This document shows, one piece after another, positions 24,140 through 35,229 of a stretch of DNA of 64,000 nt; position 1 is the first letter of the stretch; each line of letters begins with the position of its first letter. The notes beneath the pieces are model-generated. The model was not told the DNA's origin. It made no database searches and was given only the letters and a program-made list of their open reading frames with translations. The stretch is from the NCBI GenBank assembly GCA_022606425.2, contig JAHDVF020001468.1, positions 2,025,001-2,089,000 on the forward strand, read 5' to 3'. The position numbers and the translations under genes were made by a program. The DNA comes from Lepidostoma basale (Eukaryota; Arthropoda; Insecta; Trichoptera; Lepidostomatidae).

Positions 24140-25700
24140 ATCATTCCAAAATCCAGAGGGCCGCGGGGTAAGTAAGTTTGTCAACTTCCATTGCCAGTTC
24201 CATACGTCAGGGAAGGCATAAGGAAACCACTGTCTCATTGTATACCAACCTATTATAGATGTTGCCCTTCTTTCAATCCATCCCCACTCGCGCATCAGTT
24301 GTAAACATTCCTTATTAACATAAAAATCCATCAACTAGCTTCGGAATTTTAGATTAAAGGCCTTAATACAATTAGGATTTGCTGACATCTAATTCGCTGA
24401 CCAAATCTACCGCGGCATACAAAGTATTCTTCTGTGTATCTACATTTCGAATACCCCTAACCGATTCATAGTATGCAATTTCAGAGTCCAATTTTCCAAA
24501 CCATAAAATAGAACAGATCAGATATAACACTTCGATATTCTCTGTTTGGGTTTAAAATTCAGTTTATTAATACAGAATATTGTCTTCATTTTGTCGATAG
24601 TACCTACTACGGACCATTTCGATCCTGCCTTTCACCTCCTATCTACCATCGCCAACAATTCATTCCAAAACCGCAACGTCATGTGTTAGTAGACTGCCCT
24701 GCCCAACTCCACCTCTCCTGCATCATTAATTTTAACAAGGAGTTCTCGAAGATAGGCCTCGACATAATATATTTTACTATCTTAACAGGTCTAACTACTA
24801 GCTGCCGAAACGGGTCAAAACTAGAAGAACTATATTAGTGAAATATAACTAAATGAAATACACAGTTCTGCTCTGTTTTGTGAGATTGGAACAGAAGTGA
24901 CTGAAATTAATCTAGATTAAATGTGGCCTAGATACCCTTTTGCCTTTTGCTTTTTTCTGAAATAGTGCATTCTCCAGCTAATGTATGTTCCGCGTGGATG
25001 GGGGGCGGGCCTTGGGATTATATGAGCGAAGCTGGCGAAAGGGCGCCGCTGCGTCCTACGACAGCTTTGGGTAAACGGTGGGTATCCTTCTATGTCTTTA
25101 TTTAACTCTATGTTTGTTCATTTGTATGTGTATTAACAATCACGGTAAGTGTTACCCTACAATAAATAAACAGTTTGTTTTTGTAACCCTGACGAAGCTC
25201 CAGCGGAAGTGAGACCGGCTGGTTCGATAAAACAAAATAGAGTGGTGTAAAACAAAGTACACAAATGTTATACATTATGTTTAATAATGCCACACTACAA
25301 ATTAAGTGCTTCGTACGAGAGAATAACTAAATACAGGTATGTACGAGTATATAATCTACAATATGTATATCACAGTCCTGGAGCCCGTGGCCCGGGCCGG
25401 GCGCCATGCCATGCGCCATGCGCCAGGTGGAGGAAATAGTCGTAGGTAATTGTGTCCAAGTTCAATGTGAGGGGCCAATTGTTCCGGAGGTTACGCTGTA
25501 CCGTGAGAGAAATGGAATGCCAGAGCAATCATTAATCATGCCTAGTAATATAGTTTTGTCGACAACAGTAGCTGTCGTTTATGAATACACCTTTCTCGTT
25601 TTCAAATTTCTAACACGTATCATTACGCCACGGTCTATACTCGTACGAGTACACTCGTAGCTGATGTTATCTGAAAAGATTTTTCACCGTATTATAATTT
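24140..25700. other. Gene-free stretch with repeat pieces
   Basis: It contains a CTGCCGAAACGGGTCAAAAC box near 24803 (compare 46239), the dispersed piece 24985-25095 related to 10735-10850, and at 25170-25260 a diverged half of the foldback at 61072-61255 (CCTGACGAAGCTCC). At 25396-25432 there are repeated CATGCCATGCGCC motifs. No gene was recognised. Confidence 0.5.
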
Positions 25701-25707
25701 ATTGTTT

Positions 25708-26868
25708 TTTGAACAATGATGTAAAACTCCATATTAAATAATTAATACGAATGAAAAAACTTCTGTTTTTCTAGAAGTTTTATTATAGTATGACATGTTT
25801 CGCCCTTCTAAGGCATTATCAAATGTGGCTTTACTTGGGCGTGTTACTCTTTATATACTCTATTGAGAGGAGCGTAGTATGGTAAATTATAATAACAATG
25901 ATGTGGCTTTACACAATGGAAAAGATAATTATTGGGGGGAGTCCAGAAAATAGAAAGTGTATCCTGGAACTCATTATGAAATTTTCACTTCGTTAAGGAA
26001 TACTAAATACAATTATATAAATCAAATTAGTTATTTGAGGTAGCTCATTATTAAACTATTACTGAGAAAACAAATGTTCAGTTTATAAATCGATTTTACA
26101 TATTTCCAAACTAAAGAAAAAATAATTATTGGGAAGAGCTTAGAGATAAGAGTTGTTTCCTGGAAATCATTATGAAATTGTTGGCTGTAATGTTTATATC
26201 ATTTAAGGAAAAATTAAATTAAATTATATAAATCAAAGTAACTCCATTAAAGTATTGCTAAGAAACCAATTGTTGAGTTTATAAACGATTTTATATATTT
26301 CAAAAAATTAACTAAAGATTATAAGTAAAATATATGAAGTCGCCTTCCTGCAAATCGATGATTAGGGTGATGTACGAGTATTATTGTCTTCTGTACCTGA
26401 AATATAAGATAAACATAGTGCAGAATCAAGAGCTCAATTAATCTAGTATTGGAACTACATTAAGGAGTGGGGATGAATAGATGTTATCATAGTTTGTTCA
26501 TTTATCAAAGTAATATTTGGATTTTTTTAAATTTATTGATTTCTAATTGTTCTAATAAGTTTAGGGTGTATCCTTTATTGCGAATATGTAGCGGAATAGG
26601 ACGATTGTTAGGGTAATAGATGTTTAGCAAATTGGGAAGTTGATTTATTGAGGCTGAAGGACCTAACCTAATTATCTTTTCCATTGTATAAAGCCACATC
26701 ATTGTTAATTTACCATACTATGCTTCTCTCAATAGAGTATTATAAAGGGTAATACGCCCAAGTAAAGCCACATTTGATAATGCCTTAGAAGGGCGAAACA
26801 TGTCATAATATAATAAAACTTCTAGAAAAACATAAGTTTTTTCATTCGTATTAATTATGTGTATTATA
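25708..26868. mobile_element. Foldback element with about 200-bp inverted arms
   Basis: The left arm (about 25735-25935) and right arm (about 26665-26868) are inverted copies. Shared blocks include ATTAATACGAATGAAAAAAC, GACATGTTTCGCCCTTCTAA, AAATGTGGCTTTACTTGGGC and TAATTTACCATACTA. The 730-bp middle is AT-rich, has an internal pair of similar segments (AATAATTATTGGG near 25925 and 26120), and shows no coding frame. No target duplication was found with confidence. Confidence 0.75.
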
Positions 26869-27088
26869 ATGTTTGTCGAACAGTTGACTGATTGAATTTT
26901 AATGGCGATTCGTAGTTCTACCTGATAAACATGCAGTCGACTTGACATCTCCGTTCCTTTATTATAAATATTCCTCTCTGACAACGACCCTCGCCTCCGA
27001 CGGACGGTGCACGCTCCGTCTCAAGGTGTTTGTATGGAACAACAGATGCAGAGGCATGCTTTACAAACGAAGTGCAGACCGTAATGTA

Positions 27089-28045
27089 TGCTTCTTCTTC
27101 TTCTGATTGTAGATCTTGCGATCTGTTTATGAAGAATATCAACTTTCTTCCTGTGATGAAGACGACCAGCCTTCTCTCCATCTCTTTGGTGGTCTACCTG
27201 ATGGTCGACGGCCCTCTGGAGTCTCGTGCATTACGATCTTAGGAATTCTTGCTGGATCCATTCTCTCGATGTAGTCCCTCCAGAATCGTCTTCTCTACCT
27301 ACTCCATCTCACTATGTATTCAATTTTGAAGGATTTGCGAATTTCTTCATTGGGTACCCTATCTCTAAGAGTTCTCCCCACAATAGGTCGCAATGTTCTC
27401 ATTTCTGGAACTCTTAAGAGATGTTTGGTTCTAACAGTGTCTGCTCTTGCTTCGATTCCGTAGGTCATTATGGGCCTTATGCATGTTTTATAAATTCTAA
27501 CTTTGCTTTCCACTAGCATATGCTTATTGTCCCAGACAGTGTCCCTTAGGCATCCGGAGATAACTGCAGCTTTATCAGTCTGTTTTTTTAACTTAATTAT
27601 ATAGATCGCTGCAACTAGATATCTCCACACCCAGATATCTAAACTTCATGGCCTGTTCTATGTGTTTATCGTCTACAACCAATTTGCATCTGAGAGGCTG
27701 TCTGGATATTGTTAGACATTTTGTTTTGGCGACGGATATCATCATATTATATAATACTTCTCAGAAGCAAGATGGAACCTATAAAGCATTATTTGTAGAT
27801 CGTCTTCACTTTGTTGCATTGTCAGCATAGCATACCTCATTGAAGAGTTTTTCTCCCATCCTATATCCGAGGTTAAGATATGCGACCTCCTCTATGATCT
27901 TGTCCATGATGATCAGGTTAAAAGGAAACGGACTGAGACTGTCGCCCTGTCTTATTCCTGATATAGCAGGTATTTCCTTAGAGAGCTCCCCATCTGCTTT
28001 AATGATCATTTTGCCATTAGTGTTAAGGTATTGTATCGTTTTTAT
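27089..28045 (-). pseudogene. LINE family A, 3' half
   Basis: On the minus strand: GIRQGDSLSPFPFNLI, VCYADNATK (catalytic YADD changed to YADN), SKVRIYKTCIRPIMTYGIEA, KHLLRVPEMRTLRPIVGRT, and RDRVPNEEIRKSF. There are several frame breaks. The 3' end has the hairpin (27124-27111) and a GAAGAAGAAG tail at 27101-27090. It shares its C-terminal region with 44420-45545 and with the piece at 52262-52560. Confidence 0.85.
27111..27124 (-). other. 3'-terminal hairpin of LINE family A, copy 2
   Basis: AGATC-GCAA-GATCT, a perfect 5-bp stem with a GNRA-type loop, lies about 9 nt before the GAA tail. It is equivalent to the hairpins at 13778-13791 and 45502-45515. Confidence 0.6.
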
Positions 28046-28139
28046 TATAGTGGCGATATACCTCTTTCCTAAAGGATATTGACAATGTCTCTATACAAGT
28101 GAATTAATTAAAATGATTGTAATTTCTTCGATTGTAATA

Positions 28140-28300
28140 GCGTTTCCACAAATCAGTGGATAACCGATCTCCGGCCGCCGCGCCGCGACTGTAGGCTGTG
28201 GGCCGTGGGGGGATGGAGCGCGGACTTGCGTCTGCGTCTTCTGCGGGCTCAGTTCAGCTTTCGGTTTCACCGGAGGCGGTGCGATAACTCACCTGCAGGA
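28140..28300. other. GC-rich island, possible promoter
   Basis: A GC-rich, CpG-containing stretch in AT-rich surroundings contains an initiator-like TCAGTT. It lies just upstream of the possible first exon at 28376. On the minus strand a donor-like CTGCAG/GTGAGT occurs at 28298-28287. It could be a promoter for either strand or a repeat remnant. Confidence 0.25.
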
Positions 28301-28375
28301 GTAAACGAACCGTTTCACTTTTCAATAACAATCCCCATGCTTGCTAATAATCTCCGCGAAGAATAGCTTAATATA

Positions 28376-28418
28376 ATGGAGTGTAAAGTGCAATTCGTTT
28401 TCGGAGTACTTGTAATAC
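28376..28418 (+). CDS. Possible first coding exon of a secreted protein
   Basis: ATG begins MECKVQFVFGVLVI, a short hydrophobic start like the front of a signal peptide. It is followed after one further base by GTGAGT, a strong donor in phase 1. It sits about 80 bp after a GC-rich, promoter-like island. No partner exon with a matching acceptor was identified downstream. It is too short to identify and may be chance. Confidence 0.22.
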
Positions 28419-29987
28419 GTGAGTATACTTGGCAGATATTCCTAATATTTATTATATTATATCTACTATATAATTACATCATGAAACTACCCTCACATTG
28501 GAAGTTAATGCATTCTTCGACTAGCATCTCATTTTTCGTTATTTCACTGAAAATTCTGAAGAAACTAAACCATTATAAATATGTACAGGTATTTGCATGA
28601 AAATAATAATTAATATAATTTAAAACTTTTATAAGTTTTATCAATGTTTAAAATTGTGATATGTTCATTGTTGACAAACATTTAATAATGCCATCACAAA
28701 GCGAAATCTATCATTCCATAAAATATAATAACACTTCCAGAAAACAGATGTTTTCAATCATTTTATATAATTTATAGGGAGTTTTGCATCATTGCTCAAG
28801 ACACAATAAATGAATGAATATAGTTAAAGAGTTTTAAAAAGAGCCAGACCGGTCTCCCATGTGTAACAGGGTGCATGGTGCATGGTGCACTATAATAGAG
28901 ACGCGGGGCATGGGTGGCAGCAAGATCAATGCCGTTTCCGTGTTTTGTTTGTTTCATTCAAAACGGTGTTCCATCTATTTATTTATTTATATACGACACA
29001 AGGGCTTTTATAAAAAGGTAATATAATCAGATGCGATTCATCTACATTAGACTACAGAAATTTCTGCAAATAATAATTTAATAATCTAACCAAAAAGCCC
29101 AAAAACTCGTAGTTCGACTAGATCAATATGCCATCAGAATGATTTTCAATGAAATGTGACTAAAATGCACACAAATCATAATGGTAAGTAATTTCTATCG
29201 GAACTATCACAGCGGAATAATGTATGCTCTCCGGTAGACTGTGGTGGTACTCTCCGGTAGATGTTATAAGCACGGACAGTCTAACATCATACGAGTGATG
29301 TGTAGAGTAGCTGAATACAACCAAACCATGGATGTAAGATATTCGGCGGTACGCGATACAAAACCGTATCTTTCTACAAGCGCCGATTCCATAATCCTTC
29401 AATAATAATAATAGAAATATTGCTAGCGATCTTGTGATATGAGTGACATGAAAAAGATAAACTTTTTCATGATTTTGTTATCCCTTTTTGTTACATCAAA
29501 CACCATTTAAAATTGTTTGTTTTTGAACACTCTCAACATTTCGTAGACTTAATTTCTGAACAGCTTAATTTTTACGGTCATGAGTATGAGTAATCAAGTC
29601 CGATAAACACATTCATATATCATTAAAAGAGATCGAACTTCGTTACTACTTGGAAAAGAAATCGTAGTACAAATTCGATCGGGTGCATTTGTCTTTGCGA
29701 CGATGCGATGTGACGAAACCTCCACAATGGCACGCACACGAGTCGCGCCCATGCTCGGGCGACTAGAGCCACACACAAGTCTCCAGACCAGAAAGAGATC
29801 ACCAAAGTCCAATTGTGGGTGTTACGCCGAGCGTTGCGAGTATTGTTTGTGTGGATATTACAGACGACGAGATGATATAAGAGAGCAGTTTCTACAAAAA
29901 AATATGAAGAAGCGAGTAAAGCGTTAAGTCTCAAAGTCACTTTCGTTCGGACCGGTCCAGATGAAAGTAGTCCACTGCCACGAGAGC
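28419..29987. other. Gene-free stretch
   Basis: It holds a copy of the dispersed CTTCCAGAAAACAGATGTTT motif at about 28734 with TTTTGCATCATTGCTCAAG at 28782. A GTGCATGGTGCATGG motif beside CTATAATAG lies at about 28870-28900. A repeated CTCTCCGGTAGA lies near 29228 and 29253. No gene was recognised. Confidence 0.45.
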
Positions 29988-30248
29988 CTACTCTCGCCGT
30001 ACATCTGCTGGCGGCGCCCGCGGTCTCCGGTCTTGCTCTAGGGAAATCTTCGTCACTTTCACTCTCCTCTCGACGTAGCTCCACTCGAGATAGTCGCAAC
30101 ATTTATTTTTTTCACGAAGAGCGAAGTACAAAGGTGGAACGCATCCTGTGTCGAAAAAGTCAACACTATACGCGAACGTAAACGTGGGAATCTGTAGAAC
30201 AAGAATGTAGAATAATACAATTACTAGGAATTTACGAACTATGTACAT
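29988..30248 (-). CDS. Possible small secreted peptide, 86 residues
   Basis: An ATG-to-TAG frame starts MYIVRKFLVIVLFYILVLQI and PTFTFAYS, a good signal peptide with cleavage likely near residue 27. The mature part has Cys in DTGC and NKCCDY and a basic end (ADVRRE). I recognise no family. Against it: a SINE-like repeat ends within 10 bp of the start codon. Also, TTCTACAG at about 30194-30187 is a fair acceptor, so the real product could be an internal exon of something else. Length, signal and Cys content make it worth testing. Confidence 0.35.
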   Translation of the reverse strand: MYIVRKFLVIVLFYILVLQIPTFTFAYSVDFFDTGCVPPLYFALREKNKCCDYLEWSYVERRVKVTKISLEQDRRPRAPPADVRRE

Positions 30249-30252
30249 TATT

Positions 30253-30342
30253 GACTAACTAACTAACCTTCACCCGAAGGGGTAGGCAGACAGAATGGAC
30301 TGCCACACTTTAACCGATGCGGCACTCCATCCTTTTCTTTAA
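30253..30342 (-). repeat. SINE-like repeat, copy 2, truncated
   Basis: Read on the minus strand it ends CTGCCTACCCCTTCGGGTGA and the tail GGTTAGTTAGTTAGTC. The 5' part is missing. Confidence 0.7.
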
Positions 30343-30639
30343 TGAATAATTTAACCTGAAGTATTACATCATTGTTCAAGAAACAATAAATATATTACAC
30401 TGAAATAAAACAAATTAAACGTTTGCATTTGGGACATCGATTCCCGGTGATCACTGTGTAAGAAAGAAAGTCATTTCTCACACTGTCTTTGGTCTGGTAT
30501 AATATACCTATAATTTACGTGGCAATAAAATGACTAGCAAGTTATCGCGCAAGAATCAATATCTCAACAAATTGCATACACTAATTGAGTTCACAACACC
30601 CGGTGTAAACACAACACGTCTTACTTATTGTCATTTATT

Positions 30640-30910
30640 CTTATTATTAGGTAATATTGCGTCTGTCCGCACTCAGATTTCTTTCATCACAGCAGCTATT
30701 ATTTTGGACAGAATGCTTATAAACTTCCGGTACTCTTCACGACAAATGTTGTCCCATTCATGACGAAGGAATTGTTTGGTGTTCACCAAAGATGCTCCAT
30801 TTTATTCAAATCTGATGATTAAACTGGTAAATCCAAAAGTGTACGCGGTGTTCATTTGAATATCGCATAGCGAGTGCAGAGTCGTTGTCTTGTTGGAAGT
30901 TTGTTTCTCC
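30640..30910 (-). pseudogene. Decayed Tc1-like transposase fragment
   Basis: On the minus strand broken frames read TNFQQDNDSALAM, IKWSIFGEH, and RHEWDNICREEYRKFISIL. This matches FQQDNDPKHTA, IENLWGELK and the C-terminal EWDKI...Y..L of Tc1-type DD34E transposases. One catalytic Asp (QQDND) is visible. Confidence 0.65.
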
Positions 30911-31883
30911 AGCAACACTGATGTTGTCAAGCACATTCCAGGTGGGGCTATTGTCCTTAGAACCACGGACTCTTTACATCCTTATAATCTTTCCGTCCTA
31001 GTTATTGTACAGCTGATTTGCCAGCTTAATTATGTAATTCCACAGTCCGGAAACCATAATTTTAACAAAACAACCTTTAATATTTACAAAGTAAAAACTT
31101 TTTAATGTTATATTATTTTATTTGCGAAGTTATTAACATTTAAATATTTAAAATACATATTTTAACATAAACAGAATTACAATAATAATAATTCCTTTGC
31201 TTGATTTGCGTAAGCTCGCAGCTTCATAATGAGCCTCAATTAAATATTTGTACACATTATTATACAGGTGTATGTTTATACAGCGGCTAGCTGATTTCTT
31301 AAAGATAGAGATGTGCAGAATTGCGTGCAATGGCTTATTATGATGTGGAGGAACTTCTAATGGAGCGAATGTCTGCTTCCAAGGGAACGAGACGTATCGG
31401 CGGGAAAGTTGATTGCTCATATCTCAGGCGGCACTCTCCAATCCGAATATCCCGTCCAACTAATGAAAGCTCTGGGATCCTGTTTTCACATTTTAATTAA
31501 ATATTTGATGGCCGCCGAGCGCCGTGAATGAAATCGCGTCGTTATCGGATCTGTCCAATTAGACTCGTACTGACGAGCGACTGTTTATTGACCATCGTCA
31601 AGTGTGGCTATTTACACCTGGTGAGGCGTATCATATGCCAAAGTGAAGTGTCGAACACTTTCCATACCTCGGCTGTGAAGATGCCCTCGACTCCGCCGTC
31701 AACTCGCGCTCGAGAGAGACTATATGTGAGATATCGTAAATAATTAAAGTAGCGGAGATTGCCCCAGACATTGGTGGGCACTTACTTTGGAAGAAAGTTT
31801 CAGAGAAATTCGCTAAGCATAGAGAGAGCATCACTTATATCTTGAACATTTTAAATAATTGTGTTTAGTAAAATTAAACATAA

Positions 31884-32335
31884 CGCCGTCTCCCCGAAGG
31901 GGTAGGCAGAATAGACTACCATAATTTTCTTTCCTGACATATTTATCTTGCTTCCTCAACATTCATACATCGTCTCTCGATTTTTCTGACTTCTCACGTG
32001 GCCGAGATTCAATATTTGATTTATTTGATCGTGCCACGTTTTCCTCGGTCTTCCTCTATTTATAGTTCCATTTACATCGTTTACATATAATTTTTTTACC
32101 ATTCTTTCCATATATCCAAACCATCTTAATGATTCTTTCATTATTTTGTTCATAACACCATCATTCGCACCGCATTCACTTCTTGTATTTTCATTCGACA
32201 CTCTATCATACACAGAGTATCCATACATTCGTCTAAGAGATCTCATTTCTACTCCATTTTTCTACTTTCATCTTTCTTTTGCCAGTTCCATGGTTTACTT
32301 CCATACATAAGGGTCAGTACAAGAACACCATTGTG
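31884..32335 (-). pseudogene. LINE family B, C-terminal ORF part
   Basis: A minus-strand frame reads VEMRSLRRMYGYSVYDRVSN, ESLRWFGYMERMVKKLY and [17 protein letters not shown], the tail of a LINE ORF2. It is followed by the shared 3' end GCCTACCCCTTCGGGGAG (about 31908-31891). The other copies at 23690-24135 and 59470-59875 are more damaged. Confidence 0.8.
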
Positions 32336-32399
32336 CACTGCCATTTTAGCTTTTCATTTATTTAAGCCTGTATATTCAGATCATTACAGAATTATATTC

Positions 32400-33310
32400 C
32401 AAAACACTCAAGATACAAATTAGAGATACACAATAATAATAAATACGTAATAAAATAATAAAAAGAGCGAGAAACATAAGATGCACGACAAATTATAAAA
32501 TGAATATACAATTATAATAAAGACATTACTTCCGTCAGGTGAGCCCGACTATTCCAAAATACGTCGAACTCTGAGGTGATACGATTTAGCAAATATATTG
32601 CTCTATCTAGCGGCATAACCATTGGCAGGTTGGTTCTGCATCGTGGGAGGTAAAACAATATATGGCCCCTTTGTCGAAGATAATTATCAGGGACGAATAG
32701 ACCTACATCACTCAGGATTTCTGATTTGTGTATACAACCGCCTGTCAGTCGAAAGAAGTGAACACCCAGATAAATGTCTCGTCTTCTCTCGAGTGACTGG
32801 TAATATCCATTCTCCCTAAGATAGAGGTATCGTAGAAATTTCTTTTGCACCCTCTCCACCATCAGGGAATATCGGACCTCTTGCGGCGCCCAGATAACGG
32901 AACTAAATTCCAACCGACTTCTAACCAGAGAGTTATACAGTAACTTCAGCACCTGAATATTACGAAAGATCTTGGCGTTTCTGATGACAAAACGCAACAT
33001 TTTGAGGAAGCTATTACATAATGAAGTTATGTGAAGACTCAACGACAAGCGAGGGTCGAACAACACCCCCAGATCCATGGACGTCACCGCTATTTCGAGC
33101 TGTGCTTCATCCATTCGATATCTGAATTAATTGCTCGTATAAACTACATTACAAAGCACTTGAAGACGTTGAAGAACAATTTATTATGTTTACTCCATTA
33201 CATGATACTTTGTATGTCGCGCTGAAGATTCAAGCAGTCTGAAGGAGACTTAGTATCACTGAAAATTTTTAAGTCATAAACAAATAAGAGAAATTTTGAA
33301 GGCTCAATTA
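32400..33310 (-). pseudogene. Jockey/CR1-like LINE, 3' third
   Basis: The minus strand has a 200-codon frame (33114-32512): DLGVLFDPRLSLSLHI, LKLLYNSLVRSRLEFSSVIW, and VERVQKKFLRYLYLR. Upstream is a damaged LLFVYDLKIF where the catalytic FADD box should be. This is the region after the reverse-transcriptase palm in Jockey and CR1 elements. It is 5'-truncated. Confidence 0.82.
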
Positions 33311-33394
33311 CATTGAATGTTAGGAATAAACCTTAGAGACATAGTCAGACACAATACGGTGAGATAAAAAATAAAGGTCTTTGACATCATCCAT

Positions 33395-33655
33395 CGCGTA
33401 GTGACCCTAAAATGACAATGGGCTGGTCACGTAGCCAGAAGTTCGGACGAAAAATGGACAAAAAGACTGCTGACTTGGAGACCATGGACCGAAATGAGAA
33501 GTGCAGGGCAACCGCAACTACGGTGGTAGGATGATCGGAACCGACACGTCGGCATTACCTGGATGCAGCCTGCAAGAGACAGAGTGGCGCGGAAGCTAAT
33601 GGAGGAGGCGTTTGTCCAGGAGTGGACGGGAATATCAGGAGAAATTATATAAATA
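33395..33655 (+). pseudogene. RTE-like LINE, C-terminal remnant
   Basis: The plus strand reads VTLKWQWAGHVARSSDEKW, TKRLLTWRPW, then GITWMQPARDRVARKLMEEA and FVQEW. It has two stops in the middle. It matches the WAGHVAR...EAYVQQW ending of RTE-type ORFs. Confidence 0.75.
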
Positions 33656-34479
33656 AGTGTTTTCGTCACTTATGTTTCAGAAAATTTACAATGGCCTTAC
33701 TTACAATTCCTTTTCGGCGTTCTATGCGTTTTGTTATTTATTTAGAGATAGTTAACAAATTCACGTAATTTTTACAAAGTAGTAGCACCAGTGAGGATTA
33801 TGATTTTCATTTAGTCTCACAAAAAGTGAAAATTGTCGTTGACCGATGCATTACTTAAATAGTTATTTCTACCGTGGACTGAATACAATACCTACAACAC
33901 AATAGCAATATCGGGGGCTCCAAGGAGGCGCCTTGAGAAGTGACCGGTCCGGGATGGGGACCGCCCCGTCCCACAGAGGTCCCAAATTCAAATCTGACGG
34001 GAAATTTCTCAAATATGTAATAAAATGGTAATTTATGATTTAAAAAAAATTTTAACACAAAAACTGCAATATTTGTTGTATGAAATACTAGTTTCATTAA
34101 GGAAATGTGAATACATAATATATTTCAACTTATATTAGAAATATCAAAATTCAGTAAATCATCGAAATTATTATGTAGATAAATCTACTAATTATTGTTA
34201 GAAAATGCATTTATCTAAGACGAAATTAAACTATTGATATACCGTAAAATACATATGTACAAGTAATTCTTGTTTGAAGGTATAAGTAGTAAAAATATTA
34301 TTAAAAAAACGTGAAGTAAAATAAGGGCAAAAATGAAAATTAAGTAGAATCATAATAACCATGTTATCTCAGATAGATTATCTGTAGTATCTGGTGGTGG
34401 CGGATTTTGTAGCAATTTTATAACCTCTGGATTAAAACTACCCTTAGGCCTTTGAGAGTTACTTCTGTAGGAAGTTATT

Positions 34480-35225
34480 AAAGGGTCAAAGGAAATGAGG
34501 AGCATGTGAGCATTCCATTATATGGTCCAATATCTTTTGTAAATTTACTTCTGCACAATTTTCAGTTATTTTAACTGAATTGACTGGATAGCACTTTTTT
34601 GCTTCCAAAATATGTTTGTAAGATGGGTAAATATTAGCACCTAGAGCTTTAGCTTCTGATTGAATGAGCATATTTAGTAAGTTTTGCATCAACAAACAAA
34701 GCTAGTGCTTTTCACGTGAGTACATTTTAGCCGACCTAGGAGACTTTCTATATGTTTTTTTTTATTCAAGAATAAAAAGCAACTAGTTGCTCTCTTTGGA
34801 GAAAACGTAATCTCCTCATTTTGCAGCATCTCTTCTTCCCGCAGATCTTAAACTAATTTGTGCAGCGTACATTAACTCGTCGCCAGATGCCAACTCAAGT
34901 ATAGGCTATTTTTCGCTACGTTTTTTCGTATAATTACCAAAAGATTTCTTCCTGCTGGTATTTCTAGAAGTAGATGGTACCTCTGGTATATCTTGAATCT
35001 CTTTGGAAGTCAATTCAGGAAAAGATATTTCAGCATCCAACCACTTAGAAATTTTTTTCATAAATATTTTTGTGTTCAGATACTTTCGACCCATTTCGAT
35101 CTTAATGTGCCACAAAAACGCATTTTTTTGTTTGTTTATAGGCATAATAATCTCTTTATTAAACATTTCTAGTTGAAATTTCTGAGAAACATATATTTTA
35201 CTTTAGTTTTATTATTTCCCCTTTG
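34480..35225 (-). pseudogene. Remnant of an unnamed arthropod transposon-linked protein
   Basis: Two minus-strand blocks remain. The first reads MKKISKWLDAEISFPELTS and ends near RKKSFGNYTKKRSEK. The second reads SEAKALGANIYPSYKHILEA, KKCYPV, ITENCAEVNLQKILDHI. The second resembles a repeated arthropod protein type with the pattern YPxYxxILxAKKxCYP...ITExxAEVxLQxLLDHT, which I recall as transposon-associated but cannot name. Stops separate the blocks. The stretch 33660-34479 shows no further feature. Confidence 0.45.
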
Positions 35226-35229
35226 CCAA

